From contig CASIAN010000014.1 in NCBI GenBank assembly GCA_949372595.1, positions 115,975 through 179,974 on the forward strand: a stretch of 64,000 nucleotides of DNA, read 5' to 3'. The translations under genes and the position numbers were made by a program. Numbering within the stretch: the stretch's first letter is position 1; the number at the start of each line of letters is the position of its first letter. Under the pieces are notes generated by a model. The model saw nothing but the letters and a program-made list of their open reading frames with translations, did not search any database and was not told the DNA's origin. Positions 1 to 9,044 of this stretch are shown here, piece by piece. This DNA is from CPC320 sp002336405. Its GTDB lineage: Bacteria; Pseudomonadota; Alphaproteobacteria; Rhodobacterales; Rhodobacteraceae.

Positions 1-374
1 ATTGGGCGCGCTCGGTTGGTGGGTTAGCCGGGTTAATTGCCCGCGCCAATGCAAACGCGCAAGCGATCTGGACCTTTTGCGACACCCGCGACTGGATTGA
101 CAATCTGGCGCAGGATCCAGCCACGCGATCAAACACCTCGGTCTGCGTTAAGTTTACCGACCCGCGGATCACCGACGGGACAGCGTTTGCCAAAGCGGTG
201 GCAAAGCGGCTCGAGGCGCAAGATGTCGCACTTGATATCGGCGCATATCGCGACGCGCCGCCAGGTCTGCGGATCTGGTGCGGTGGCACCGTCGAGACCG
301 CCGACATCGTGGCGATGCTACCCTGGCTTGACTGGGCATTTAGCGTTGAAATTGCGGCGGTGGACGCAGCGTAA
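1..374 (+). CDS. serC: Phosphoserine aminotransferase, 3' end (partial)
   Basis: The open frame enters at the left edge (codons begin at base 3) and ends with TAA at 372-374, giving about the last 123 residues. The translation starts WARSVGGLAGLIARANANA and contains RSNTSVCVKFTDPR, which match the C-terminal part of the long alphaproteobacterial SerC. The enzyme converts 3-phosphohydroxypyruvate to phosphoserine with PLP and glutamate. It lies 59 bp upstream of serA on the same strand, the usual roseobacter order, so the two probably form a serine-synthesis operon. The PLP-lysine region is outside the window. Confidence 0.9.
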   Translation, partial: WARSVGGLAGLIARANANAQAIWTFCDTRDWIDNLAQDPATRSNTSVCVKFTDPRITDGTAFAKAVAKRLEAQDVALDIGAYRDAPPGLRIWCGGTVETADIVAMLPWLDWAFSVEIAAVDAA

Positions 375-433
375 ACCGCGCCGCTTTCCATCGCCATCTG
401 ATCTTATTATTTTTTATTTACAGGAGAGCCCTC

Positions 434-2029
434 ATGGCCCCCAAAGTTCTTGTTTCCGACAAACTGTCTCCCACAGCTGTTCAGATCTTTCGCGATCGCG
501 GCATAGAGGTGGATTTCGAACCCGATCTGGGCAAAGACAAAATCCGACTGGCCGAGGTTATCGGCCAGTATGACGGCCTTGCGATTCGCTCGGCAACCAA
601 GGTCACCGCAAAGATCCTAGCCGCCGCCAACCGGCTTAAGGTGGTCGGTCGTGCCGGCATCGGGGTCGACAATGTCGATCGTGACGCCGCCTCAAAAAAG
701 GGCGTGATCGTCATGAACACGCCCTTTGGCAATATGATCACCACCGCCGAACATGCGATTGCAATGATGTTTGCGGTCGCCCGCCAAATCCCCGAAGCCA
801 GCGCGTCGACCCATGCTGGAAAATGGGAGAAATCCAAATTTATGGGGGTTGAGCTGACCGGCAAAACCCTCGGTGTGATCGGGGCGGGCAATATTGGCGG
901 CATCGTCTGTGACAGGGCCCGTGGACTGAAGATGAAAGTGGTCGCCTATGATCCTTTCCTGTCTGAAGAAAAAGCCGATAAAATGGGCGTTGAAAAAGTC
1001 ACGCTTGAGACCCTGTTGTTGCGGGCTGATTTCATCACTTTGCATGTACCTCTGACCGAGCAGACCAAAAACATCCTGTCAGCAGAAAATCTGGCCAAAA
1101 CCAAAAAAGGCGTGCGTATCATTAACTGCGCCCGTGGCGGTTTGGTCGACGAAAGCGCACTGGCGGAATTGCTGGTGTCAGGCCATATCGCGGGGGCCGC
1201 GTTCGATGTTTTCAAGACAGAGCCAGCCAAAGAGAACCCGTTGTTTGATCTGCCCAATGTGGTCTGCACCCCACATCTGGGTGCCGCCACCACCGAGGCG
1301 CAGGAAAATGTCGCGCTGCAAGTGGCCGAGCAGATGTCGGATTATTTGCTAACCGGTGCGGTGACGAACGCTCTCAATATGCCGTCAGTGACCGCAGAAG
1401 AGGCCAAGGTCATGGGCCCTTGGGTGACGCTGGCGACCCACTTGGGTGGTTTTGTTGGCCAGATGACTGACGAGCCGGTCACTGCAATCAACATCCTGTA
1501 TGACGGGACTGTGTCTGAAATGAACCTCGAAGCGTTGAATTGCGCGGCGGTGGCAGGGATCATGAAACGGGCCAACCCCGACGTCAATATGGTCAGCGCT
1601 CCGGTAATTGCCAAAGATCGCGGCATCAAAATCAGCACCACCCGTCAGGATAAGGCCGGTACTTTTGAGGGCTATATCAAAGTCACCGTGGTCACAGCCA
1701 ACCGGGAACGCTCTGTTGCAGGCACAGTGTTCAGCGACGGCAAGCCGCGGTTCATCCAAATCAAGGGCATTAATATCGATGCCGAGATTGGTGCGCATAT
1801 GCTGTATACCACCAATAAAGACGTGCCGGGCATCATTGGCACACTGGGTCAGACCATGGGCGAAAATGGTGTCAATATTGCCAACTTTACCTTGGGGCGC
1901 GCCGCCGCGGGTGGTGAGGCAATTGCCCTTTTGTATGTCGATCACCCTGTGGCACCTGAAGTTCTGGGCAAGCTTGAAGCGACCGGATTGTTTCAACAGG
2001 TCAAACCACTGCAATTTGACATTGGCTAA
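434..2029 (+). CDS. serA: D-3-phosphoglycerate dehydrogenase
   Basis: At 531 residues this is the long, type 1 form of SerA, which oxidises 3-phosphoglycerate to 3-phosphohydroxypyruvate with NAD. Visible features are the Rossmann motif GVIGAGNIGG near residue 150, the 2-hydroxyacid dehydrogenase signature around INCARGGLVDE, the His of TPHLGAA, an intervening domain, and a C-terminal ACT domain (from about residue 458, LYTTNKDVPGIIGTLG) expected to bind serine as feedback inhibitor. The ATG is preceded by AGGAG at good spacing. It follows serC in the same direction. Confidence 0.97.
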   Translation: MAPKVLVSDKLSPTAVQIFRDRGIEVDFEPDLGKDKIRLAEVIGQYDGLAIRSATKVTAKILAAANRLKVVGRAGIGVDNVDRDAASKKGVIVMNTPFGNMITTAEHAIAMMFAVARQIPEASASTHAGKWEKSKFMGVELTGKTLGVIGAGNIGGIVCDRARGLKMKVVAYDPFLSEEKADKMGVEKVTLETLLLRADFITLHVPLTEQTKNILSAENLAKTKKGVRIINCARGGLVDESALAELLVSGHIAGAAFDVFKTEPAKENPLFDLPNVVCTPHLGAATTEAQENVALQVAEQMSDYLLTGAVTNALNMPSVTAEEAKVMGPWVTLATHLGGFVGQMTDEPVTAINILYDGTVSEMNLEALNCAAVAGIMKRANPDVNMVSAPVIAKDRGIKISTTRQDKAGTFEGYIKVTVVTANRERSVAGTVFSDGKPRFIQIKGINIDAEIGAHMLYTTNKDVPGIIGTLGQTMGENGVNIANFTLGRAAAGGEAIALLYVDHPVAPEVLGKLEATGLFQQVKPLQFDIG

Positions 2030-2109
2030 ACTACTGACATAACACCGTTACACGCCAGTTATGTCTGGTGTGTGACGCCACGCTCTAACACCCCAACCCA
2101 GAGATCCAA

Positions 2110-2847
2110 ATGACCCAGCCTCTTTATGCTCTTGGCGATATCCACGGCCAGTTTGACATGCTGCAAAAGGCATTGGCACGCATTGAGCGCGACGGTGGCC
2201 CCGATGCCGCCGTGGTGTTTACCGGCGATCTGACAGATCGGGGACCCAACAGCCGTCAGGTGGTCGAGCATCTGATCACCCAGATTGCGGAGGGCAAGAA
2301 CTGGACGGTCATTAAGGGCAATCACGATCGGATGTTTGGCTGGTTTCTGCAGGACCATCCAAAGTTTGATATTGAATTGCCGGTCGGGCTTGACTGGCTG
2401 AATCCACGCCTTGGCGGCGATAAAACCTTGGCCTCTTATGGGGTCAAGATTGATGAAACCAGTCGCTATTATCAGGTGCATGCCGCGGCGCGCACCGCTG
2501 TTCCGGCGGAACATCTGGCGTTTTTGAACGCTCTGCCACTGCACTATGAGACCGATGATTATATATTTGTCCATGCCGGTATCCGCCCTGATGTGGCGTT
2601 GGCCGCGCAAACCGAACGGGATCTGCTGTGGATTCGCGAGCCGTTTCTCAGCCACAGTGCGCCACGTGCAAAGATGATCATCCACGGCCACACAGCGCTT
2701 GAGGCGCCACAGCTTTATTCAAACCGGCTGAACCTAGACGGTGGTGCGGGCTATGGCCGGCCACTGACCCCAGTGGTGATCGACAACAAGCAGATATTTT
2801 GCTTGGGTGCGCACGGGCGTGTGCTCCTTGAGCAAAGCGCTCTTTAG
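2110..2847 (+). CDS. Serine/threonine phosphatase-like metallophosphoesterase
   Basis: The 245-residue protein carries the calcineurin-type metal-binding blocks in order: GDIHGQFDML near residue 9, GDLTDRGPNSR, KGNHDRMF, HAGIRP and IHGHT. This is the layout of bacterial PP2A-like phosphatases and diadenosine polyphosphate hydrolases; the sequence does not tell which substrate is used. It starts 80 bp after serA on the same strand, too far to call an operon with certainty. Length is normal for the family. Confidence 0.88.
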   Translation: MTQPLYALGDIHGQFDMLQKALARIERDGGPDAAVVFTGDLTDRGPNSRQVVEHLITQIAEGKNWTVIKGNHDRMFGWFLQDHPKFDIELPVGLDWLNPRLGGDKTLASYGVKIDETSRYYQVHAAARTAVPAEHLAFLNALPLHYETDDYIFVHAGIRPDVALAAQTERDLLWIREPFLSHSAPRAKMIIHGHTALEAPQLYSNRLNLDGGAGYGRPLTPVVIDNKQIFCLGAHGRVLLEQSAL

Positions 2848-3008
2848 ATCAAACGGACACCGAACCTGTAATTGCATAGGCACACGCATCCAAGAGCTGT
2901 CCCCCCCCCCTCAGATACCGAAACCGCCACCCCCGCCACGGTTAATTGCGGCAATAATATGGGCCACAGCCTCTGCAGAGAGGCCAATACCGACTATACC
3001 GTTAGGGT

Positions 3009-4193
3009 TTAGATCCCCACGTCAACGATGGCTTGCGCCAAAACTGGGACAGAGTTTGCGTTTAGACCAGCGATATTCATCCGACTGTCACCCACCATAT
3101 AGATTGCGTGCTCCACGCGCAGACGCTCGACCATATCGGGTGTGGTGCCCAGCCGTGAGAACATGCCGCGATGCTGTGCCAAAAAGCTGAATCGGTCAGA
3201 TCCAGCCCGGCTTTGCAGCTCGGTTGCTAAACTCTGGCGTAGATCCAGCATGCCCAGACGCACCTGTTCCAGCTCGGTTTTCCAATCTTCACAAAGAGCC
3301 GCATCATTGAGCACCATCGTAACCAGACGCGCACCATGATCCGGTGGGAAGGAAAAATTCTGCCGGTTCAGATAGGCCAATGTGCCTTGGGTTACCAAGT
3401 GTTTTGAAGCATCCTGGGAGATCGCCATCAACAGACCCGTCCGCTCGCGGTAGATACCAAAGTTTTTTGAACAGCTGGCGGCGATAATGGTCTCGGGCAG
3501 GGATGCAGCAATCAGCCGGGTGGCGGCGGCATCTTCTTCCAGCCCGTCACCAAACCCTTGATAGGCAATATCAATCATCGGGGTTGCGCCAGATTTGGCC
3601 AGTAAATCCACCACCAACTGCCATTGGGCAGTGTTTAGATTTGCGCCAGTTGGATTATGGCAGCACCCGTGCAACAACACCACGTCACCAGCTTTAGCCT
3701 GTGCCAAATCCGCAGTCATACCCTCAAAATCAACGCCGCAAGTCGCCTCGTCAAAATAACGGTACGGCACCATTTCGATCCCGAGATAGCGCAACATTGA
3801 GACGTGGTTCGGCCAAGTCGGATTTGACACGAACACCCGCACATCACGATTGGCCAACCGGGCCAGCTCAAACGCTTGACGTACCGCACCAGTACCGCCA
3901 GGGGTGGCGGCGGCGGCGACTGCGCCGCGCGGCACTGCATCGCCCAAAATCATCTTGATCATACCATCCGAAAAAGCCGGATCGCCGGTCAGCCCAACAT
4001 AAGCTTTTGTAGTCTCATCCTGCCACAACTGATGTTCGGCGGCTTTTACGGCGCGCATCACCGGGGTCACACCTTCAGCGTTTTTATACACCCCTACACC
4101 AAGATCAATTTTTTGCGGTCTGGGGTCTTCTTTGAACTTTTGCACAAGAGCCAAAATTTTATCGGCAGGTTGCGGTTTCAAAGTCTCAAACAT
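3009..4193 (-). CDS. Aromatic/aspartate aminotransferase, class I
   Basis: The 394-residue protein begins MFETLKPQPADKILAL and continues DLGVGVYKNAEG, diagnostic of the AspC/TyrB group of PLP transaminases. The PLP lysine lies in SCSKNFGIYRERTGLL, and MNIAGLN near the C-terminus is typical of the tyrosine/aspartate subgroup. I chose the ATG at 4193 rather than an upstream in-frame ATG because an AGGAGA box sits just before it and the family starts here. Its start overlaps the sulfurtransferase stop (TGATG), so the two are translationally coupled. Confidence 0.92.
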   Translation of the reverse strand: MFETLKPQPADKILALVQKFKEDPRPQKIDLGVGVYKNAEGVTPVMRAVKAAEHQLWQDETTKAYVGLTGDPAFSDGMIKMILGDAVPRGAVAAAATPGGTGAVRQAFELARLANRDVRVFVSNPTWPNHVSMLRYLGIEMVPYRYFDEATCGVDFEGMTADLAQAKAGDVVLLHGCCHNPTGANLNTAQWQLVVDLLAKSGATPMIDIAYQGFGDGLEEDAAATRLIAASLPETIIAASCSKNFGIYRERTGLLMAISQDASKHLVTQGTLAYLNRQNFSFPPDHGARLVTMVLNDAALCEDWKTELEQVRLGMLDLRQSLATELQSRAGSDRFSFLAQHRGMFSRLGTTPDMVERLRVEHAIYMVGDSRMNIAGLNANSVPVLAQAIVDVGI

Positions 4194-5050
4194 CAATTGT
4201 CTCCTGTGGCGACGGGTAAGGTCGGGGACATGCCCCATTCCGACCACGAACCGTCATATAGTGAATGATTAGCCTTGCCGATACGCTGCATCGCAAGATT
4301 TAGGATTGCCGCCGTAACACCAGACCCGCAGCTGGTAATCGCGGGCTTTGCCAGATCAACACCGGCATCAACGAACACTTGCCGCAACACATCGGGATCT
4401 TTCATCGTGTGATCGGCCCGTAAAAGATCGCGGTAACATACATTTTTCGAACCCGGGATATGCCCCGAGCGCAAACCCGCCCGCGGCTCAGGCGCCGTGC
4501 CAGAAAAACGCGCCGCAGCGCGGGCATCAATGATTTCGTAATCCCCAAGTTTGGATGCCGCCGATACTTGTGTCACGTCGCGTACCATCTGATTTTGCCG
4601 CCGCACCGTCATATGTCGGTCGCGAATAACCGGCGCCATATCTTCAGTGGGATGCCCCTCGGCCTGCCATTTCGGCAAACCACCATCCAATACTGCAATG
4701 TCACTGTGCCCCATCAGTTGAAATAACCACCAAATCCGGGCGGCCGAAAAAAGGCCCGCACCATCATAGACCACAATCTGATGGCCATCTCCAATGCCCA
4801 TAGCACGGACCCGCGACATGAACTTTTCAACCGGGGGCACCATATGCGGCAACTCTGAGCGATGGTCGCTCACCTCGTCGATATCAAAAAACCGCGCACC
4901 TGGAATATGGGCGTTATCATATTCTTCGCGCCCGTTGCGCGCCATATCGGGCAGATACCAAGACGCGTCAAGCAGGCGCAAATCTGGATCTTTCAGATGC
5001 GCTGCAAGCCAGCTGGTCGACACCAGTGTTTTTGGATCATCACTTTTCAT
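4193..5050 (-). CDS. sseA: 3-mercaptopyruvate/thiosulfate sulfurtransferase
   Basis: The 285-residue protein has two rhodanese domains, and only the C-terminal one carries the catalytic loop CGSGVTA (Cys241). CGSGVTA is the loop seen in 3-mercaptopyruvate sulfurtransferases; thiosulfate-preferring rhodaneses usually have CRKGVTA. It transfers sulfane sulfur from 3-mercaptopyruvate, a cysteine transamination product, to thiol acceptors. It is upstream of and overlaps by one base with an aminotransferase that could supply the keto acid, an attractive but unproven pairing. Confidence 0.92.
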   Translation of the reverse strand: MKSDDPKTLVSTSWLAAHLKDPDLRLLDASWYLPDMARNGREEYDNAHIPGARFFDIDEVSDHRSELPHMVPPVEKFMSRVRAMGIGDGHQIVVYDGAGLFSAARIWWLFQLMGHSDIAVLDGGLPKWQAEGHPTEDMAPVIRDRHMTVRRQNQMVRDVTQVSAASKLGDYEIIDARAAARFSGTAPEPRAGLRSGHIPGSKNVCYRDLLRADHTMKDPDVLRQVFVDAGVDLAKPAITSCGSGVTAAILNLAMQRIGKANHSLYDGSWSEWGMSPTLPVATGDN

Positions 5051-5196
5051 ATTGATCCCCTATAAGTGTTTGGTAAGTGCATAGGACGGCAAACCAAAAC
5101 TGGCAAGGCTTATGCCGTGTGACAGCGAATTTCGCCCGCATATGACGATATCAAGTTCAAAAAGACGATGCCGCGCGGTCTGCGGGCAACCAACGC

Positions 5197-5673
5197 CTAT
5201 TCGCCATGGCGCAGCAGGCGCTGTTTCTGCCGGCCCCAATCACGCTTGGCGCTGTCGGCGCGTTTGTCATGGTTCTTTTTACCCTTGGCGATGCCAATCT
5301 TCATCTTTACCTTGCCGCGGTGATTGAAATACATCACCAGCGGGACCAAGGTCATACCCTTACGCTGGGTATCAGACCAAAGACGCGCCAGTTCTTTGCG
5401 TTTAACCAATAGCTTGCGCCGACGTCGTTCTTCGTGGCCCCAGGTCTTGGCCTGCTCATATGGGGCGATATAGCAATTGACCAACCACAATTCGGCATCT
5501 TCTACCGATGCATAGCTTTCAGCAACATTGGCACTGTTGACGCGCAGGGATTTCACCTCGGACCCTTGCAGCAACACGCCACATTCTAGATCATCCTCGA
5601 TCGCATAATCATACCGCGCCCGGCGGTTCTCAGCGATGATTTTGTAATTAGGATCTGATTTTGTCTGTGCCAT
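5197..5673 (-). CDS. smpB: SsrA-binding protein SmpB
   Basis: This 158-residue basic protein matches SmpB throughout: IAENRRARYDYAIEDDLECG, LQGSEVKSLR, the NCYIAPYEQ region and a Lys/Arg-rich C-terminal tail (KGKKNHDKRADSAKRDWGRQ). SmpB binds tmRNA and delivers it to stalled ribosomes for trans-translation. Length is standard. It lies 146 bp downstream of sseA on the same strand. No tmRNA gene is visible in this window. Confidence 0.97.
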   Translation of the reverse strand: MAQTKSDPNYKIIAENRRARYDYAIEDDLECGVLLQGSEVKSLRVNSANVAESYASVEDAELWLVNCYIAPYEQAKTWGHEERRRRKLLVKRKELARLWSDTQRKGMTLVPLVMYFNHRGKVKMKIGIAKGKKNHDKRADSAKRDWGRQKQRLLRHGE

Positions 5674-5819
5674 GATCGCGATTTCCTACACCCGCAGCGC
5701 CGCACTGTCCAGCAACAGCAGACCAAGACATCGGGCAAAACCCGCACCGGCAACTATTTTCCTAGACAGACTCCATCACAGACATAATATAGAGATATTG
5801 TTAACTTGAGAGCACCTCC

Positions 5820-7172
5820 ATGAAAGACGATAATTTTCTGAAAGAAAATAATGCCCGCCACCTGTGGCATCCAATGGGGCATCCCGGTGATGCGCAGATT
5901 AATGCGCCAAAAATCATAAAGGGGGCCGACGGCGCGCATATCACCGATATCGATGGCCACCGTGTGGTGGATGCCGTCGGCGGATTGTGGTGTGTCAATC
6001 TGGGCTATTCCAACGATGTGGTAAAGGACGCCATTGCCGGCCAACTTTATCAGCTGCCCTATTATTCGGCCTTTGCTGGCACGAGCAATCCCACCGCGAT
6101 CGAGGCCTCTTATGCGGTGCGGGAATTTTTTGCCGACGACGGCATGAGCCGGGTGTTTTTCACCTCCGGAGGGTCGGATTCGGTGGAAACCTGCCTGCGA
6201 CTGGCGCGGCAGTATCATCGCTTGCGTGGCGAACCCACCCGCAGCAAGTTTCTATCGCTGAAAAAAGGCTATCATGGCACTCATTTTGGCGGCGCTTCCG
6301 TGAATGGTAACAACCGCTTTCGCATTGCCTATGAGCCACTGTTGCCGGGCTGTTTTCATCTGCCCAGCCCCTATACGTATCGCAATCCTTTCGATCAAAG
6401 CGACCCCGCCAAACTGGCCCAGTCGATTGCCAACGCCATGGAGGACGAGATCGTTTTTCAGGGCGCCAACACGATTGCCGCCTTTATCATGGAGCCAATC
6501 CAAGGTGCGGGTGGGGTGATTGTACCGGATCAGTCGCTGATGCCCCTGCTGCGTGACATCTGCGACCGCCATGGTATTTTAATGATTTCAGACGAGGTGA
6601 TCACCGGATTCGGCCGCAGCGGTGACTGGTCGGGCGCGCGCCACTGGGGGGTCAAGCCCGATATGATGTGCATCGCCAAGGGCATCACCTCAGGCTATTT
6701 TCCGGTTGGTGCGGCGTTAATGAGCGATAAAATCGCCGACGTATTTGAAAGCGATACCACCGGCGAGGGGGCAATTTTTCACGGCTATACCTATTCGGCC
6801 CATCCCGTGGGAGCGGCTGCCGTGGTGGCCTGCCTGTCGGAAACCCTGCGCTTGGACACCAAAACAAACGCTGCGGCGCGGGGCACCCAGCTGTATCAAG
6901 GCGCGCTTAAACTGGCGGGAAAATATGATGTCATCGGCGATGTGCGCGGCGGCCACGGGTTGATGACCGGCATCGAACTGGTCAGTGACAAAACCGCCAA
7001 AACCCCGATGGACAACGCCACAATGAAACGGCTGCATCAGACGGTCTATGAGGCCGGAACTATGGTGCGGCTGGGGATGCACAACATCCTGATGTCGCCG
7101 CCGTTGACCATCACCGAAGCCGAGGTCGATACCGTACTTGCATCGCTTGACGCTGGGTTGGCCAGTCTCTAG
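5820..7172 (+). CDS. Class III PLP aminotransferase (omega-amino acid type)
   Basis: The 450-residue protein is a subgroup II, class III transaminase. It shows the entry ARHLWHPM, the cofactor-phosphate region FFTSGGSDSVET, the Asp of ISDEVITGFGR and the PLP lysine in CIAKGITSGYFPVG (Lys287). The closest family by eye is the omega-amino acid:pyruvate (beta-alanine, taurine or amine) aminotransferases common in roseobacters; the donor cannot be told from sequence. It is divergent from smpB and ends just before a short tandem repeat. Confidence 0.88.
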   Translation: MKDDNFLKENNARHLWHPMGHPGDAQINAPKIIKGADGAHITDIDGHRVVDAVGGLWCVNLGYSNDVVKDAIAGQLYQLPYYSAFAGTSNPTAIEASYAVREFFADDGMSRVFFTSGGSDSVETCLRLARQYHRLRGEPTRSKFLSLKKGYHGTHFGGASVNGNNRFRIAYEPLLPGCFHLPSPYTYRNPFDQSDPAKLAQSIANAMEDEIVFQGANTIAAFIMEPIQGAGGVIVPDQSLMPLLRDICDRHGILMISDEVITGFGRSGDWSGARHWGVKPDMMCIAKGITSGYFPVGAALMSDKIADVFESDTTGEGAIFHGYTYSAHPVGAAAVVACLSETLRLDTKTNAAARGTQLYQGALKLAGKYDVIGDVRGGHGLMTGIELVSDKTAKTPMDNATMKRLHQTVYEAGTMVRLGMHNILMSPPLTITEAEVDTVLASLDAGLASL

Positions 7173-7176
7173 CAGC

Positions 7177-7219
7177 ACAGGTTCTCAGCCCACAGGTTCT
7201 CAGCCCACAGGTTCTCAGT
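7177..7219. repeat. 15-bp tandem repeat, 2.9 copies
   Basis: Two exact copies of ACAGGTTCTCAGCCC and a third copy diverging in its last bases lie between the stop of the class III aminotransferase and the end of the convergent OsmC gene. The array reaches the last codons of the OsmC gene. It resembles the short arrays at other gene ends in this half of the window. Confidence 0.9.
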
Positions 7220-7673
7220 CGAGATGAGTGATAATCTCGGATTTAACCGAATTGGCGATAAAGCACAGCTTATGGGCGCGGTGGTGCAAATCTGACAGTG
7301 CGGCGCTGTCGGGCGCCACACCCTGCCATGCGGCTTTGGGATACAGATGCACGGTCTGCACCCAATCGCCACCGTCACCGGTTTTATCCATCTCGCCCAC
7401 CGCCTGATCGCGGTAGCTGTCGACGACAAACCCCGCCTGCCGCGCCAGATCCAGAAAAAACAGCATGTGACATGACGCCAGTGCGGCCACAAAGGCCTCT
7501 TCTGGGTCAACCGCATCGGCGCGCGAAAACGGCAGTGGCACCACATCGGGCGCGGCCGAGGCGGTCACGCTGACCCCACCGTCAAACTGCCAAAGATGCG
7601 CGCGGCTGTATCTGCCACCGGTAAAAACGTCATCACCCCGATCCCATATAACGGTGGCGCTGTGATGGGACAT
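7215..7673 (-). CDS. OsmC family protein
   Basis: The 152-residue protein has the two redox cysteines of OsmC/Ohr proteins, Cys68 in ALASCHMLFFL and Cys137 in HKLCFIANSVKSE, the second within the family C-terminal block. Members reduce organic hydroperoxides using lipoyl or thiol partners in the cytoplasm. The upstream YSRAHLW motif is also typical. Its 3' end abuts a tandem repeat that may have reshaped the last residues. It could also be a thioesterase-like OsmC relative without peroxidase activity. Confidence 0.85.
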   Translation of the reverse strand: MSHHSATVIWDRGDDVFTGGRYSRAHLWQFDGGVSVTASAAPDVVPLPFSRADAVDPEEAFVAALASCHMLFFLDLARQAGFVVDSYRDQAVGEMDKTGDGGDWVQTVHLYPKAAWQGVAPDSAALSDLHHRAHKLCFIANSVKSEIITHLD

Positions 7674-7704
7674 TTGGATTCTCCTGTTGTGGTGATGGGC
7701 AAGA

Positions 7705-8526
7705 CTAAGAGGATTTGGTCAAAAATTTCGACAGTGCTGCGGCAATTGACGGATCAAGCCCACCCTCATCTTTTACGATACCATCGGTGCTGGGCCGGAA
7801 CAAGGCGGCGTATACTGCCGCACGCTGGCCTGCGGCCTCGTCCGAGCTGTCTTTTTCGGCCAAAAACCCGATATAGGTCTGCGCAAACGCTGTGCGTTCC
7901 CGCGCATCAAGCGCCAGATGCCGTTCGGACAAAAACAGTTTCATCTGCATACGGACATACCAAAGCAAACAGGTGAAAAACGCGGCCACAAGCGTCAAAA
8001 TCGACAGCCCTCTGGCGCTAAACCCCGAACAGGTTTCCGGCTTGGCAGGATCACAGCCGATGGGGGCCACGAGTGCATAGGCAACATCCTTACCAAAAAT
8101 TAACAATGACGCGAGAACGATAACAAGGACGCCCGTTACGATAAGAGACCCGATGAAAAAATTTCTGGCGGCAGCGCTTTCAGCTTGGTGTTTTGTTTCT
8201 TTTTCTTGCCACAGGACAACCGGCGCCTTGAGTGCGTTGGTTTCGCGGAACGCGGTGGCAGCGGCGTCTAGCCTGCTTTCATAGTCGGCGTCAAAGCCGT
8301 CAAGACGCTCTATCGCCGTGCTGACGCGGGTTTCAAGTTCGGTGACATCCTGCTGTGTGGTGCCGACACGCGTATCAAGTTTGTCTATTGACCTTGCTAC
8401 GCCTCTTTGGAGTTTCTGCTGCAGATAGGCAAACAAATCGGTGGCGCGCTTGGCATTGTCCTCAATATCGGCGATTTCGGCGATCTCGGGGATCCGCCTG
8501 TGCCGCCGCAGTGTTTTTGAACGCAA
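7705..8526 (-). CDS. DUF6161-like membrane protein
   Basis: This 273-residue frame opens with a TTG and has a long N-terminal helical, coiled-coil-like region (residues ~15-110), two hydrophobic segments (FFIGSLIVTGVLVIVLASLL and ILTLVAAFFTCLLWYV) and a C-terminal block with TAFAQTYIGFLAE and AALFRPSTDGIVKDEG. That last block resembles the DUF6161 family, whose function is unknown to me. The frame has no good ribosome-binding site and is preceded in other frames by plausible coding sequence, so it is probably the 3' part of a longer, frameshifted gene with the LRR fragment upstream. Confidence 0.6.
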   Translation of the reverse strand: MRSKTLRRHRRIPEIAEIADIEDNAKRATDLFAYLQQKLQRGVARSIDKLDTRVGTTQQDVTELETRVSTAIERLDGFDADYESRLDAAATAFRETNALKAPVVLWQEKETKHQAESAAARNFFIGSLIVTGVLVIVLASLLIFGKDVAYALVAPIGCDPAKPETCSGFSARGLSILTLVAAFFTCLLWYVRMQMKLFLSERHLALDARERTAFAQTYIGFLAEKDSSDEAAGQRAAVYAALFRPSTDGIVKDEGGLDPSIAAALSKFLTKSS

Positions 8527-9044
8527 GACCCGTCGTGGATCTGCGTGAACGCTTCTGCAAGCTGGGTCAGGGGCAAAAGTGCGCGAGTCAAAGGTCAGCT
8601 GACCGAGCGTGCTGCCGACAGGTCAAGCCTGCTCAAAGCGGTCAAGCCAGACAAAGCCGAGATGTCGCTGACCTGCGTGCCCGACAGGTTAAGGCTGCTC
8701 AAAGCGGTCAAGCTGCCAATGTCTGGCGGCAGCACGGCTAAATCCGCAAAATCATCCCCGGAAAGCGTAAGGTCTGACGCGCCGCTGGTCCGCGCTGTGG
8801 CAATGGCGTCTTGCGCCCGCGCATAAGCGGCGTCTTGCGGTTCTTTTTCACTTGGTATTGGGGATGTCGCCACAGGTGCACCCTTACTGGTTGAAATTTT
8901 TTTATTGAATACAGGCCAGATATGCCCGACACGCCCCACATAATCAAGCCTGTATATCAAGCCCGTACAAACCAGCCCGTACAAACCAGCCTGTATAATC
9001 AAGCCTGCGCGATCAAACCCGCGCCACCCAAGGCCTAGCGCCAC
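8397..9044 (-). pseudogene. Decayed leucine-rich-repeat gene fragment
   Basis: The minus strand encodes LRR units such as LTALSSLNLSGTQVSDISAL and LTALSRLDLSAARS in one frame, ending at a TGA near 8595. Plausible coding sequence (LPLTQLAEAFTQIHDG) then continues in a second frame, and the DUF6161-like protein follows in a third. A likely start is the GTG at 8873; the reading further upstream runs through a 14-bp tandem repeat and is probably not coding. I interpret the locus as one gene broken by frameshifts, or as two partial genes fused by deletion. Confidence 0.55.
8942..9022. repeat. Degenerate ~14-bp tandem repeat
   Basis: About five to six imperfect copies of a unit like AAACCAGCCCGTAC / ATCAAGCCTGTAT run between the LRR fragment and dnaE2. 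The unit length is not a multiple of three, so the array is unlikely to be coding. Confidence 0.75.

Noticed and set aside
37..573. A 178-codon frame across the serC end and serA start
   Set aside because: It overlaps two clearly conserved genes in another frame, is Arg/Ser/Pro-rich without motif, and has no ribosome-binding site.
1385..2014. A 209-codon antisense frame within serA
   Set aside because: It is the mirror of conserved SerA coding sequence, with no domain and no initiation signal.
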